23,099 nucleotides of DNA from an uncultured Lachnospiraceae bacterium (GTDB lineage: Bacteria; Bacillota; Clostridia; Lachnospirales; Lachnospiraceae): the NCBI GenBank assembly GCA_905201915.1, contig CAJKQE010000030.1, forward strand, positions 1 to 23,099. Direction: 5' to 3'. Every line of letters begins with the position of its first letter. Position 1 is the first letter of the stretch. A program made the position numbers and the translations under genes. The notes beneath the pieces are model-generated. The model did not search any database. It saw only the letters and a program-made list of their open reading frames with translations, and was not told the origin of the DNA. Positions 14,976 to 23,027 of this stretch are shown here, piece after piece.

Positions 14976-15432
14976 CTAATCGGCTTTTTTATATTGTTTC
15001 CCTTTTGTAGCTCCGTCATCTATAAGTTTTCCACCCCTAATCAATGCTCGCAGCAATTCTTTTTTTTCGTCGCTTTTTTCGGAACTCCACTCCCCGCTCG
15101 TTCACCTATATTAATTAAATTAAACATCTTCATAAGCGATTTATTTCGTGGAGCAGACTCTCCACCTAAACGCATCTGCTTTTTCCCTGTTCGGACATAA
15201 CCAGGATTTGCAAAAATAATTTTTTCCTCTTCTTTCCTAATTACTACACCTCTCACGCCATGATAATCTGCATTAATCAAACAATTTGCCAAAGCCTCAC
15301 GAATTGCTTTATGGACCGGTGTGTCATCTACACATTCTCCTCCAACCATTTTAAACGGCACTTTGATATCCTTTATTATCTTATTATAGACTCTCTAGCA
15401 TACTGTTTTGCACTATCATCATCTTTTTTCTG
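14976..15432 (-). pseudogene. Decayed C-terminal fragment of an AlbA_2/HATPase_c_4-type protein
   Basis: The readable middle (15041-15361, minus strand) contains VDDTPVHKAIREALANCLINADYHG, FANPGYVRTG, GGESAPRN and IGERAGSGVP, the C-terminal ATPase-like domain of proteins with an N-terminal AlbA_2 (Schlafen-like) domain. Both sides are broken. Upstream, the same frame continues as YNKIIKDIKVPFKM to a TAG, while another frame gives DDDSAKQYARESIIR (to 15432), so a frameshift lies near 15385. Downstream, after GVPKK, adding one A in an A run (near 15080) would restore a frame reading SDEKKELLRALIRGGK to a stop at 14976. The N-terminal AlbA_2 part is absent. The intact family is linked to DNA binding or regulation; this copy is unlikely to work. 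The rest of the gap (14933-14975 and 15433-15492) is AT-rich and holds nothing I recognise. Confidence 0.75.
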
Positions 15433-15492
15433 TCAGGTTTATTTTTTTGTCATTTTAGTTTATTTAAAAACTATCTTGGGTAAAAAACAAAC

Positions 15493-15520
15493 AAAAAAAG
15501 CCCGGTCATTACCGAGCTTT
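15493..15520 (-). terminator. Rho-independent terminator of the ktrB-kdpD-kdpE operon
   Basis: On the minus strand a 10-bp stem (AAAGCTCGGT / ACCGGGCTTT, one G-T pair) with an AATG loop, whose end runs into seven T (15499-15493). It lies 22 bases after the kdpE-like stop codon. Confidence 0.85.
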
Positions 15521-15542
15521 CTTCAACATAATTTTATTTTCC

Positions 15543-16238
15543 CTACACTCTCAGCATCCGATACCCTACGCCCACATGCGTCTGGATATATTTCGGCTCT
15601 GACGGATTTTCCTCTATCTTTTTTCTCAGCGTTGCCATGAACACCCGAAGGGACGCCACGTCATTATCCCATGCGCTTCCCCATATTTCCTTTGTTATAT
15701 AAGTATGTGTCAGCACTTTTCCCACATTTTTGGAAAGCAGGCACAAAAGCTTATACTCAATAGGCGTAAGATGAAGTTCTGTATTCTTCATAAAAGCGCA
15801 GCCTGCCGCATAGTCGATTTTCAAATCCCCGTTTTGGAAGACAGAGCTTTGCACCATATCGCTTTTCATGTCATTCAACCTGCGGAAGGTTACACGAAGT
15901 CTTGCCAGAAGCTCCTCCACGGAAAACGGCTTTGTAAGATAATCATCTGCCCCTGCATCTAAGGCTTCTATTTTATCAATATCCTCACTTCTTGCACTGA
16001 TTACAATAATAGGCGTCTTCGCCCATGTACGAATTTTCTGAATAACCTCAATCCCATCCATGTCCGGCAGTCCCAAATCAAGCAAAATCACATCAGGATT
16101 ATGTGTCGCCACCTCTAAAATCGCAGTTTCTCCCGTGGCTGCTTCCTGAAAACGATATTCATGAGTTTCCAATGTAGTTGTAATTAAATTGCGTACCGCT
16201 GCATCATCTTCTACTACCATAATTAACGGTTTATTCAT
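15543..16238 (-). CDS. kdpE: KdpE-like response regulator (OmpR family)
   Basis: DNA-binding response regulator of 231 residues. The receiver domain has the acidic pocket Glu10-Asp11-Asp12 (MVVEDD), phospho-acceptor Asp54 in ILLDLGLPDMDG, Ser81 and Lys103. The C-terminal winged helix starts near 140 and includes LTPIEYKLLCLLSKNVGKVL and ends VGVGYRML. The closest known type is KdpE, which responds to low potassium or osmotic stress. The start at 16238 overlaps the sensor-kinase stop (ATGAATAA, 8 bases), so both are made together; a longer reading to 16466 lies fully inside the kinase gene. The expected target is the ktrB operon itself (inference). Confidence 0.9.
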   Translation of the reverse strand: MNKPLIMVVEDDAAVRNLITTTLETHEYRFQEAATGETAILEVATHNPDVILLDLGLPDMDGIEVIQKIRTWAKTPIIVISARSEDIDKIEALDAGADDYLTKPFSVEELLARLRVTFRRLNDMKSDMVQSSVFQNGDLKIDYAAGCAFMKNTELHLTPIEYKLLCLLSKNVGKVLTHTYITKEIWGSAWDNDVASLRVFMATLRKKIEENPSEPKYIQTHVGVGYRMLRV

Positions 16239-17778
16239 GTAATTGAACCTCCTTTGCAGGCAATGTGAATGTAAAACGGGCGCCATGAGGCTGGCAGTCC
16301 TCCACAAAGATGTCACCGCCGTGAGCATGTAAAATGGATTTACATAACGCCAAGCCAAGCCCCAAACTTCTTCGGCTGTCTGCCGCATGACTGTTGCCCG
16401 TATAAAACATCTCGAAAATATACTCTTTTGCCTCGTCTGAAATTCCACTTCCGTTATCCGATACACTGACTATGGCGTTTGTTCCCTCCTGCCTTGTCTC
16501 AATGAGAATTTCAGATCCCTTTGGTGTATATTTTACCGCATTATCCACCAAATTAACAAGTACCTGCACAATCAATCGTGCATCTGCCTTTACTAAGATC
16601 AAATTTTCAGAGAGGTGTACACGAAGCTTATGTTTTTTGCATCGCTTTTCCACATGGCGAACGGCTTCCTGCACAATTTCCTCCAAAAGCTCTGCATTTA
16701 GCTGAAGCTTCATAGTGCCGTCTTCAATTCTTGTAACAGACAGAAGATTTTCCACTAAGTTAATCAGCCATAAAGAGTCCTCGTAAATGTCCTCATATAA
16801 CTGCTGCTGTTTTTCTTTTCCCATACTGTCTGCGTTGGAAATCAAAATTCCTGCGTTTCCCGAAATGGAAGTAAGGGGAGTCCGCAAATCATGAGAAATC
16901 GAACGAAGCAAATTTGCCCTTAGCTGTTCGTTTTTCGCCATTAAAGCGGCAGCAGCTCTTTCTCTTGTCACTTTTTCATTCTGCATGGCAAGGGCACATT
17001 CGCCTAAAATCGACAGCACAATACTCTTTTCAAAGCTGTCTAAAGGCCATTCTCCCATAACAATTCCCAAAACGCCGAACACGCTTTGTCCCACACGCAC
17101 AGATAAATACTGACATTTGGCATCCGGATATGTCTTTGTGCCTGTCCCCGCATGTTTATTGTTATCAAACGCCCATTTGGCAACGCTTCTTTCTTCCTCC
17201 GTCCTATATTCTGCCTCTGCTTTTCCTTCCTGAAAAGGGAAAAACACCGGCTTGTCCAGCTTATTTTCTGTTGCTTTATAAAAGATGATATCTCTTTTTA
17301 ATAATTTCTTCAACTGTCCGCAGGTAACGGAAATAATTCCTTCTATGTCCTGTTCATTGGAAAGCTGCTGATTTGTATCAAAAAGTATCTGTGTACGATA
17401 CGCTGTCTTAGCGGACTGCGCCGCCTGCTTCTTAATCCGTTCTGCCAAAGAACTTGTAATAAATGCAGCAGCCAACATAATCGGAAATGTAGTTAAGTAA
17501 CTCGGGTCATAAGCCTTAAAGGTAAAACGTGGCTCTGTAAACCAGAAATTAAATAACAACACACTAATGAAGGAGCTTACAAGGCTGAAAATTCTCTGGG
17601 AGGTGGATACTGCCGTAATCAACACTCCCAAAATATAAACCGTAATAATATTCGCCTCGTTGAGCCCTCCCCATCGGAAAAACACACCGATTGCTGTGGC
17701 TGCTGATAAAATACCAAGAGTTTTTAAAATATCTTTGACGGATTTTTGAAGCTTTGACTTTTCTTTTAATTTTCTCAA
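16231..17778 (-). CDS. KdpD-like sensor histidine kinase lacking the N-terminal KdpD and USP domains
   Basis: Membrane sensor kinase of 515 residues. It starts with a short DUF4118 membrane unit (hydrophobic at about 18-34, 43-57, 62-79 and 95-110), followed by a GAF-like domain (about 128-265), a coiled linker, the phospho-acceptor His296 in SISHDLRTPLTS, and the ATPase domain with N box Asn413 (NLVDNAVKYTP), DNGSGI (441-446) and SLGLGLAL (471-478). Classical KdpD has about 900 residues; the whole N-terminal cytoplasmic part is missing. The start is TTG at 17778 with a GAGGGGAG site; no in-frame upstream ATG exists before the ktrB stop. It lies 14 bases after ktrB, so it probably senses potassium status or turgor for that transporter. 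Confidence 0.88.
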   Translation of the reverse strand: MRKLKEKSKLQKSVKDILKTLGILSAATAIGVFFRWGGLNEANIITVYILGVLITAVSTSQRIFSLVSSFISVLLFNFWFTEPRFTFKAYDPSYLTTFPIMLAAAFITSSLAERIKKQAAQSAKTAYRTQILFDTNQQLSNEQDIEGIISVTCGQLKKLLKRDIIFYKATENKLDKPVFFPFQEGKAEAEYRTEEERSVAKWAFDNNKHAGTGTKTYPDAKCQYLSVRVGQSVFGVLGIVMGEWPLDSFEKSIVLSILGECALAMQNEKVTRERAAAALMAKNEQLRANLLRSISHDLRTPLTSISGNAGILISNADSMGKEKQQQLYEDIYEDSLWLINLVENLLSVTRIEDGTMKLQLNAELLEEIVQEAVRHVEKRCKKHKLRVHLSENLILVKADARLIVQVLVNLVDNAVKYTPKGSEILIETRQEGTNAIVSVSDNGSGISDEAKEYIFEMFYTGNSHAADSRRSLGLGLALCKSILHAHGGDIFVEDCQPHGARFTFTLPAKEVQLHE

Positions 17779-17792
17779 GTCATCACTCCCCT

Positions 17793-19142
17793 CTATCCTA
17801 CCGTAATTTTTTCCTCAGGAAATCTTCCTACTTCTATGTGCTTGCCTGAAACTGCTGCAAACACCAGCGTCAGACCGCCTACACGTCCCCAGAACATCAA
17901 AAGCATTAAAATCAAATGGGACACAGTTCCTACCTCTGTGGTAATTCCCAATGTCAGACCTACTGTTCCGATTGCGGAAGCTGTTTCAAAAAGGCAGGTC
18001 AAAATAGGAATATCTTCGATGCAGCTTATGATAATTCCTCCTGAAAGGAAAAGCACCACATACATAAGAAGAATGGTTGCTGCATCATTTACGGTGCTTT
18101 TTGAAATGCGGCGATGAAAAACCTGCGCATTTTCTCTTCTTCGAAATACAGAAGAGGTGGAAGCAAAAAGTACCGCAACCGTAGTGGTTTTCATACCTCC
18201 GGCTGTTGAACCGGGAGAACCTCCGGTAAGCATCAGAACAATCATAATCATAATTCCCGCCTCTGTAAATAAGGTCAGGTCCACAGAGTTAAATCCTGCT
18301 GTTCTGGGTGTTACCGATTGGAAAAAGGATGCCAAAATCTTTTCGTATAAGCTTAAATTACTCCACTGCTCCTGTGAAAATTCTACAAAGAAAAAGTAAG
18401 CTGCCGGAAGCAAAATCAAAAAGCTGGTAACCGTAAGAATTACTTTACTTTGCATTCTGTATTTCTTAACATGAAATTTATTTGTCTTAATATCCTCCCA
18501 TGTAAGAAAACCAATACCGCCGGTAACAATCAATGCCATAATGGTGAGATTGATAATCGGCTGGGAAGCATAAGTAGTGATAGAAGAAAACTCCTCCCTC
18601 ACTCCCAGCAAATCAAATCCGGCATTACAAAATGCAGATACGGAATGAAAAATCGCATACCATAATCCTTTAAAAAATCCAAAATCTTTACAAAAAACAG
18701 GTGCCATCAATGCTGCTCCCATAAATTCTATGCAGAACGTTGTCTTTAAAATAAATCCTGTCATTCTCACCATACCACCTACATGGTGTGCAGAAATTGC
18801 TTCTCTCATTGTATTTCTCTGCATCAGACCGATTTTTCTACCTGAAAACATGGCAACAGAAACAGCCACTGTTACTACTCCCATACCGCCAATCTGTATC
18901 AGCAATATAATGACAAATTGACCAAAATAGGACCAGTAAGTGGCCGTATCATGCAGCACCAATCCTGTCACGCAAACTGCTGATGTAGAAGTAAACATTG
19001 CATCCAGAAAAGGTGCACCTCCCGGTTCTTTGGTGGAAATTGGCAGCATTAAAAGAAAACCACCTGTTAAAATAACTATTAAAAAACCTAAACTAATAAT
19101 TTGAAAGGAAGAAAAATTTTTCTTCTTAACTTGGAACTTCAT
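17793..19142 (-). CDS. ktrB: KtrB/TrkH-type potassium transporter membrane subunit
   Basis: Potassium (often Na-coupled) uptake channel subunit of the SKT superfamily, 449 residues from the ATG at 19142 (GGAGGG site; an ATG at 19154 would add four residues). The four pore loops with their filter glycines are visible: TSTSAVCVTGL (Gly60), HSVSAFCNAGFDL (Gly175), QSVTPRTAGFNS (Gly283) and ETASAIGTVGLTL (Gly395). The flexible gating loop GGSPGSTAGGMKTTT lies at 307-321. Length and sequence fit KtrB better than the longer TrkH. The cytoplasmic RCK partner KtrA/TrkA, normally needed, is not encoded in the window. First gene of an operon with the kinase and regulator. Confidence 0.92.
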   Translation of the reverse strand: MKFQVKKKNFSSFQIISLGFLIVILTGGFLLMLPISTKEPGGAPFLDAMFTSTSAVCVTGLVLHDTATYWSYFGQFVIILLIQIGGMGVVTVAVSVAMFSGRKIGLMQRNTMREAISAHHVGGMVRMTGFILKTTFCIEFMGAALMAPVFCKDFGFFKGLWYAIFHSVSAFCNAGFDLLGVREEFSSITTYASQPIINLTIMALIVTGGIGFLTWEDIKTNKFHVKKYRMQSKVILTVTSFLILLPAAYFFFVEFSQEQWSNLSLYEKILASFFQSVTPRTAGFNSVDLTLFTEAGIMIMIVLMLTGGSPGSTAGGMKTTTVAVLFASTSSVFRRRENAQVFHRRISKSTVNDAATILLMYVVLFLSGGIIISCIEDIPILTCLFETASAIGTVGLTLGITTEVGTVSHLILMLLMFWGRVGGLTLVFAAVSGKHIEVGRFPEEKITVG

Positions 19143-19176
19143 CTCGCCCTCCATGCTTATTACAGTATCTTCTACT

Positions 19177-19206
19177 ATATATCCTGTGATATAAAGAATG
19201 TGTAAA
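19177..19206 (-). promoter_or_regulatory. Weak promoter candidate for ktrB
   Basis: On the minus strand TTTACA (19206-19201), 18 bases, ATATAT (19182-19177). The region is AT-rich and other -10 choices exist, as expected for a regulator-dependent promoter. Confidence 0.3.
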
Positions 19207-19240
19207 TAAATTGCATGAGGTATTAAGACTATATAAAGAT

Positions 19241-21115
19241 TTATACCCCGTTTCCGGTATAAAGCTGATAATACTTTCCTCTTTGCTCCATGAGTTCGTT
19301 ATGAGAACCTCGTTCTATAATTCTTCCCTTTTCCAGTACCATAATACAATCACTGTTCTTTACCGTAGAAAGTCGATGTGCAATGACAAAGGTGGTTCTT
19401 CCCTCCATCAGCCTGTCCATGCCTTCCTGAACCAGCTTTTCTGTTCTGGTATCGATAGAGCTTGTAGCCTCATCCAAAATAAGTACCGGAGGATCTGCAA
19501 CCGCAGCTCTTGCAATAGCAAGAAGCTGTCTCTGTCCCTGACTTAAATTTGCTCCGTTTCCGGTAAGCATAGTCTGATATCCATCCGGCAGCCTGCGGAT
19601 AAATCCGTCTGCATTTGCCAGCTTGGCTGCCTGAATAATTTCTTCCTCTGTGGCATCCAGCTTTCCGTAGCGGATATTATCCATAACCGTAGCGGTAAAA
19701 AGATTGGTATCCTGCAATACAATTCCCAGAGAACGTCTTAAATCGCCTTTCTTAATCTTGTTGATATTAATTCCGTCATAACGGATTTTACCGTCCTGAA
19801 TATCGTAAAAGCGGTTTAAAAGATTGGTAATGGTCGTTTTTCCTGCACCGGTAGAACCTACAAATGCGATTTTTTCTCCCGGCTTTGCGTACAGCTTAAT
19901 GTCATGAAGCACAATTTTCTCATCTGTATAGCCAAAGTCTACACCATCCAGCACCACATCTCCCTGCTGCTCTACATAAGTGGTTGTATTGTCTGCCTGA
20001 TGATAATGCTTCCAGGCCCAGTGTCCGGTACGTTCCTTGCTTTCTTTAATCTCACCGTTTTCCTTCTTGGCATAAACCAGTTCCACGTAACCGTTGTCTT
20101 CTTCCGGCTTTTCATCCATGAGCTCGAAAATTCTCTTTGCTCCTGCCAAAGCCATAACAATACTGTTTAACTGCTGGCTAATCTGGTTTACCGGTCCTGC
20201 AATGCTTCTGTTAAAGGTCAGAAAGCTGGCAAGCCCTCCAAGAGTAAATCCTCCGATGCCGTTAATTGCCAAGATACCGCCTACCACTGCACAGACTACA
20301 TAGTTGATATTTCCCAGCTGTGCGTTTACCGGTCCTAAGTAATTGGCAAATTTATTGGCATTATCCGCACTTTCAAAAAGCTGGTTATTGATTTTATCAA
20401 AAGCCTCTATGGCTTCCTCCTCGTGGCAGAAGACCTTTACTACCTTCTGTCCTTCCATCATTTCTTCAATATAACTATTCACCTTACCGATATTCACCTG
20501 CTGTGCCATAAAGTGTTTTCCAGAAAGTCCTGCAATTTTCTTCGTCACCAGCATCATCAGCCCCAGCATTACCACGGTTACTGCTGTAAGCGGAATATTT
20601 AAAATCAGCATACTAATAAACACACTGATAATTGTAAGGAAACTGGAAAGCATCTGCGGAATACTCTGGCTTATCATCTGTCTCAATGTGTCGATATCAT
20701 TGGTATAAACAGACATGATATCTCCATGCGGATGAGTATCAAAATATTTTACAGGAAGACTTTCCATTTTGGCAAACATATCGTTTCGCAGATTTTTCAA
20801 TGTTCCCTGTGTTACATAAATCATGACTTTATTATACATATAAGCGCATAAAACGCCAATGAGATAAAAGCCTGCCACTCTGGCAATCGCCCATGCAAAA
20901 GGAGCGAAGTCGGGCACTTTTGCCTGTGTCAGAGGAATAATATAATCATCAATCATGGTCTTCATGAACATCGTTCCCTGTACATTGGCAAGAACACTGA
21001 CAAAAATCCCAATAAGAACAAAAATCAAATGGTATTTATAATTCTTTCCCACATACTGAAAAACTCGTTTTAACAGCTTTCCTGAGTCGCCTTTCTTTTT
21101 TCCGTCCTTTTTCAC
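19241..21115 (-). CDS. ABC exporter subunit with canonical ATPase residues (heterodimer partner)
   Basis: Fused membrane and ATPase half-transporter of 624 residues. Six membrane segments span about 28-330. After an unusually long linker (about 338-385) the ATPase domain has Walker A GSTGAGKT (420-427), Q-loop at Gln468, signature LSQGQ (524-528, where LSGGQ is usual), Walker B LILDE with catalytic Glu549, and His580. Its start is GTG at 21115 with a GGAGGTG site, overlapping the partner gene stop by four bases. Together the two form a heterodimer with one intact and one degenerate ATP site, as in many Firmicute multidrug exporters. Substrate unknown: drugs, lipids or peptides are all possible. 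Confidence 0.92.
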   Translation of the reverse strand: MKKDGKKKGDSGKLLKRVFQYVGKNYKYHLIFVLIGIFVSVLANVQGTMFMKTMIDDYIIPLTQAKVPDFAPFAWAIARVAGFYLIGVLCAYMYNKVMIYVTQGTLKNLRNDMFAKMESLPVKYFDTHPHGDIMSVYTNDIDTLRQMISQSIPQMLSSFLTIISVFISMLILNIPLTAVTVVMLGLMMLVTKKIAGLSGKHFMAQQVNIGKVNSYIEEMMEGQKVVKVFCHEEEAIEAFDKINNQLFESADNANKFANYLGPVNAQLGNINYVVCAVVGGILAINGIGGFTLGGLASFLTFNRSIAGPVNQISQQLNSIVMALAGAKRIFELMDEKPEEDNGYVELVYAKKENGEIKESKERTGHWAWKHYHQADNTTTYVEQQGDVVLDGVDFGYTDEKIVLHDIKLYAKPGEKIAFVGSTGAGKTTITNLLNRFYDIQDGKIRYDGININKIKKGDLRRSLGIVLQDTNLFTATVMDNIRYGKLDATEEEIIQAAKLANADGFIRRLPDGYQTMLTGNGANLSQGQRQLLAIARAAVADPPVLILDEATSSIDTRTEKLVQEGMDRLMEGRTTFVIAHRLSTVKNSDCIMVLEKGRIIERGSHNELMEQRGKYYQLYTGNGV

Positions 21116-22875
21116 TCCTTTTCACCTCCCTGTTTTACATTTTCATCAAAGTCACCGCCGCCTTGATTTTGTGACTGGTAAACGTCACGGTAAATGGCAT
21201 TGGTTTCCATCAGTTCTTCATGAGTTCCCATACCGTTGATTTTGCCTTCTTCCATGACAATAATCCGGTCTGCATTTTTAATGCTGGAAATCCTCTGTGC
21301 AATAATCAGTTTTGTGGTATCTGGAATTTCCTGTGCAAAAGCCTTTCTGATTTTTGCATCCGTTGCAGTGTCTACCGCACTGGTGGAATCATCTAAAATC
21401 AAAATCTTCGGCTTTTTCAGCAATGCCCTTGCAATGCAAAGTCTCTGCTTCTGACCGCCGGAAACATTGCTTCCGCCCTGTTCTATGTAAGTGTGATATT
21501 TTTCAGGCATATTCTCAATAAATTCATCTGCATTCGCAAGCTCACAGACTCTTTTACATTCTTCTTCTGTGGCATTTTTATTTCCCCATCTGAGGTTTTC
21601 TAAAATCGTTCCACTGAACAACACATTTTTTTGCAAAACAACTGCCACCTGATTTCGAAGCTCTTCCAAATCATAAGCTCTTACATCCACACCGCCGACT
21701 AAGACTTCACCCTTTGTCACATCATAAAGACGGCTGATTAAGTTTACCAGACTGGACTTTGCACTTCCTGTTCCTCCGATAATTCCAATGGTTTCACCGG
21801 AAGCAATCTCCAGATTAATATTAGAAAGTACAGACTCCTGACTGTCTTTTTTATAGGAAAAGCTTACATCTTTAAATACAATGCTTCCGTCTTTTACTTC
21901 TTTTACAGGATTTTCCGGATTACAGATATCAGCTTTCTCATTTAAAACCTCTGTAATACGCTCTGCTGAAGCAAAACTCATAGTAACCATAACAAAAATC
22001 ATAGAAAGCATCATCAAACTCATCATAATATTCATACAGTATGTCAAAAGACTCATCAGCTCTCCTGTAGTAAGGTCACCTACCACAATCATATTTGCTC
22101 CCAGCCAGCTCAGTCCCAGAATACAAGCATAAACGGCAAACATCATAAGCGGCATATTTGCCACAATAATATTTTCTGCTTTAATAAACATCTTATATAC
22201 GTTTTCTGCTGCTTTAAAGAACTTGTTGTTCTCATAATCTTCACGCACGTAAGCTTTTACCACACGAATACCGGAAATATTTTCCTGTACACTGGCATTT
22301 AATTCGTCATATTTCTTAAAAACCTGCTGGAAATACTTGGTTGCTCGACTCATAATCAGCACAAGACAAATCCCCAGTCCGATAACTGCCACAAGATAAA
22401 TACTTGCAAGCTCTGCATTAATGGTAAATGCCATTACCATAGCACAGATTAAGCTTGCCGGAGCTCTTGTAAACATACGTAAAAGCATCTGATATGCCAT
22501 CTGCAGGTTCGTAACATCCGTTGTCAAACGTGTAATCAGACCTGATGTACTAAATTTATCAATATTGGAAAATGAAAAGGTCTGAATATTATCATACATC
22601 GCCTTTCTTAAATTTCTGGCAAATCCGGCAGAAGCTCTTGATGCATATTTTGCACCCATCATACCTGCCCAAAGACCGCAAAGTGCCAATACTACCATTG
22701 CAGCTCCTACTTTGCCAATGTGCCAAATGTCTCCCGTTTCCACACCCTTATCAATAATAGATGCCATTAAAAACGGTATCATGGTTTCAAATAAAACCTC
22801 CAAAATCATAAAGATTGGTGTCAACACAGAGTCCTTTTTAAACTCTTTTATTTGTGCTGCCAAGGTTTTAATCAT
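21112..22875 (-). CDS. ABC exporter subunit with degenerate ATPase residues (heterodimer partner)
   Basis: Fused membrane and ATPase half-transporter of 587 residues, six membrane segments in about 18-300. The ATPase domain has Walker A GGTGSAKS (367-374, Ala where Gly is usual), a canonical signature VSGGQ (471-475), Walker B LILDD with Asp496 in place of the catalytic Glu, and Gln527 in place of the switch His. It therefore supplies a good signature to its partner but a non-hydrolytic Walker site, the complement of the 624-residue protein. Start supported by a GGAGAGGAG site; transcription from a consensus promoter. Confidence 0.92.
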   Translation of the reverse strand: MIKTLAAQIKEFKKDSVLTPIFMILEVLFETMIPFLMASIIDKGVETGDIWHIGKVGAAMVVLALCGLWAGMMGAKYASRASAGFARNLRKAMYDNIQTFSFSNIDKFSTSGLITRLTTDVTNLQMAYQMLLRMFTRAPASLICAMVMAFTINAELASIYLVAVIGLGICLVLIMSRATKYFQQVFKKYDELNASVQENISGIRVVKAYVREDYENNKFFKAAENVYKMFIKAENIIVANMPLMMFAVYACILGLSWLGANMIVVGDLTTGELMSLLTYCMNIMMSLMMLSMIFVMVTMSFASAERITEVLNEKADICNPENPVKEVKDGSIVFKDVSFSYKKDSQESVLSNINLEIASGETIGIIGGTGSAKSSLVNLISRLYDVTKGEVLVGGVDVRAYDLEELRNQVAVVLQKNVLFSGTILENLRWGNKNATEEECKRVCELANADEFIENMPEKYHTYIEQGGSNVSGGQKQRLCIARALLKKPKILILDDSTSAVDTATDAKIRKAFAQEIPDTTKLIIAQRISSIKNADRIIVMEEGKINGMGTHEELMETNAIYRDVYQSQNQGGGDFDENVKQGGEKE

Positions 22876-22898
22876 ATTCTCCTCTCCCTTCTTTTTTA

Positions 22899-22918
22899 AT
22901 TGTTAGCTTCCTAACTAT
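22899..22918. promoter_or_regulatory. Candidate MarR-type operator before the ABC exporter
   Basis: ATTGTTAG-CTTC-CTAACTAT is an inverted repeat with 8-bp arms (7 of 8 matched). It begins 12 bases downstream of the -10 box, close to the transcription start. The GTTAG/CTAAC pattern resembles sites of MarR-family repressors that often control such exporters; no regulator gene is adjacent. Confidence 0.55.
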
Positions 22919-22930
22919 TGCGGTAGAACT

Positions 22931-22959
22931 ATTATAAGAAAATCAATTTTTAATGTCAA
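22931..22959 (-). promoter_or_regulatory. Consensus sigma-A promoter of the ABC exporter operon
   Basis: On the minus strand TTGACA (22959-22954), exactly 17 bases, TATAAT (22936-22931): a full match to consensus. It must be held down by a repressor or the exporter is strongly expressed. Confidence 0.9.
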
Positions 22960-22973
22960 GATTGTAATTACAT

Positions 22974-23019
22974 AAAAAATATCCATCCAAGATTAGTTTA
23001 TATCTTAGATGGATATTTT
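22974..23019 (-). terminator. Terminator after the cell-wall-binding repeat gene
   Basis: A long stem (AAATATCCATC-c-AAGAT paired with ATCTT-a-GATGGATATTT, one mismatch) with an 8-base loop, ending in six T on the minus strand. T-rich sequence on the plus side could let it work both ways. Confidence 0.85.
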
Positions 23020-23027
23020 ATTTTATA

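Noticed and set aside
16239..16466. N-terminal extension of the kdpE-like gene.
   Set aside because: The 76 extra residues are an antisense-free shadow of the kinase C-terminus in another frame; the receiver domain starts normally at 16238.
19219..19247. AT-rich hairpin (GGTAT ... ATACC) at the end of the ABC operon, considered as a terminator.
   Set aside because: The stem is short with a bulge, it overlaps the stop codon and no T run follows.
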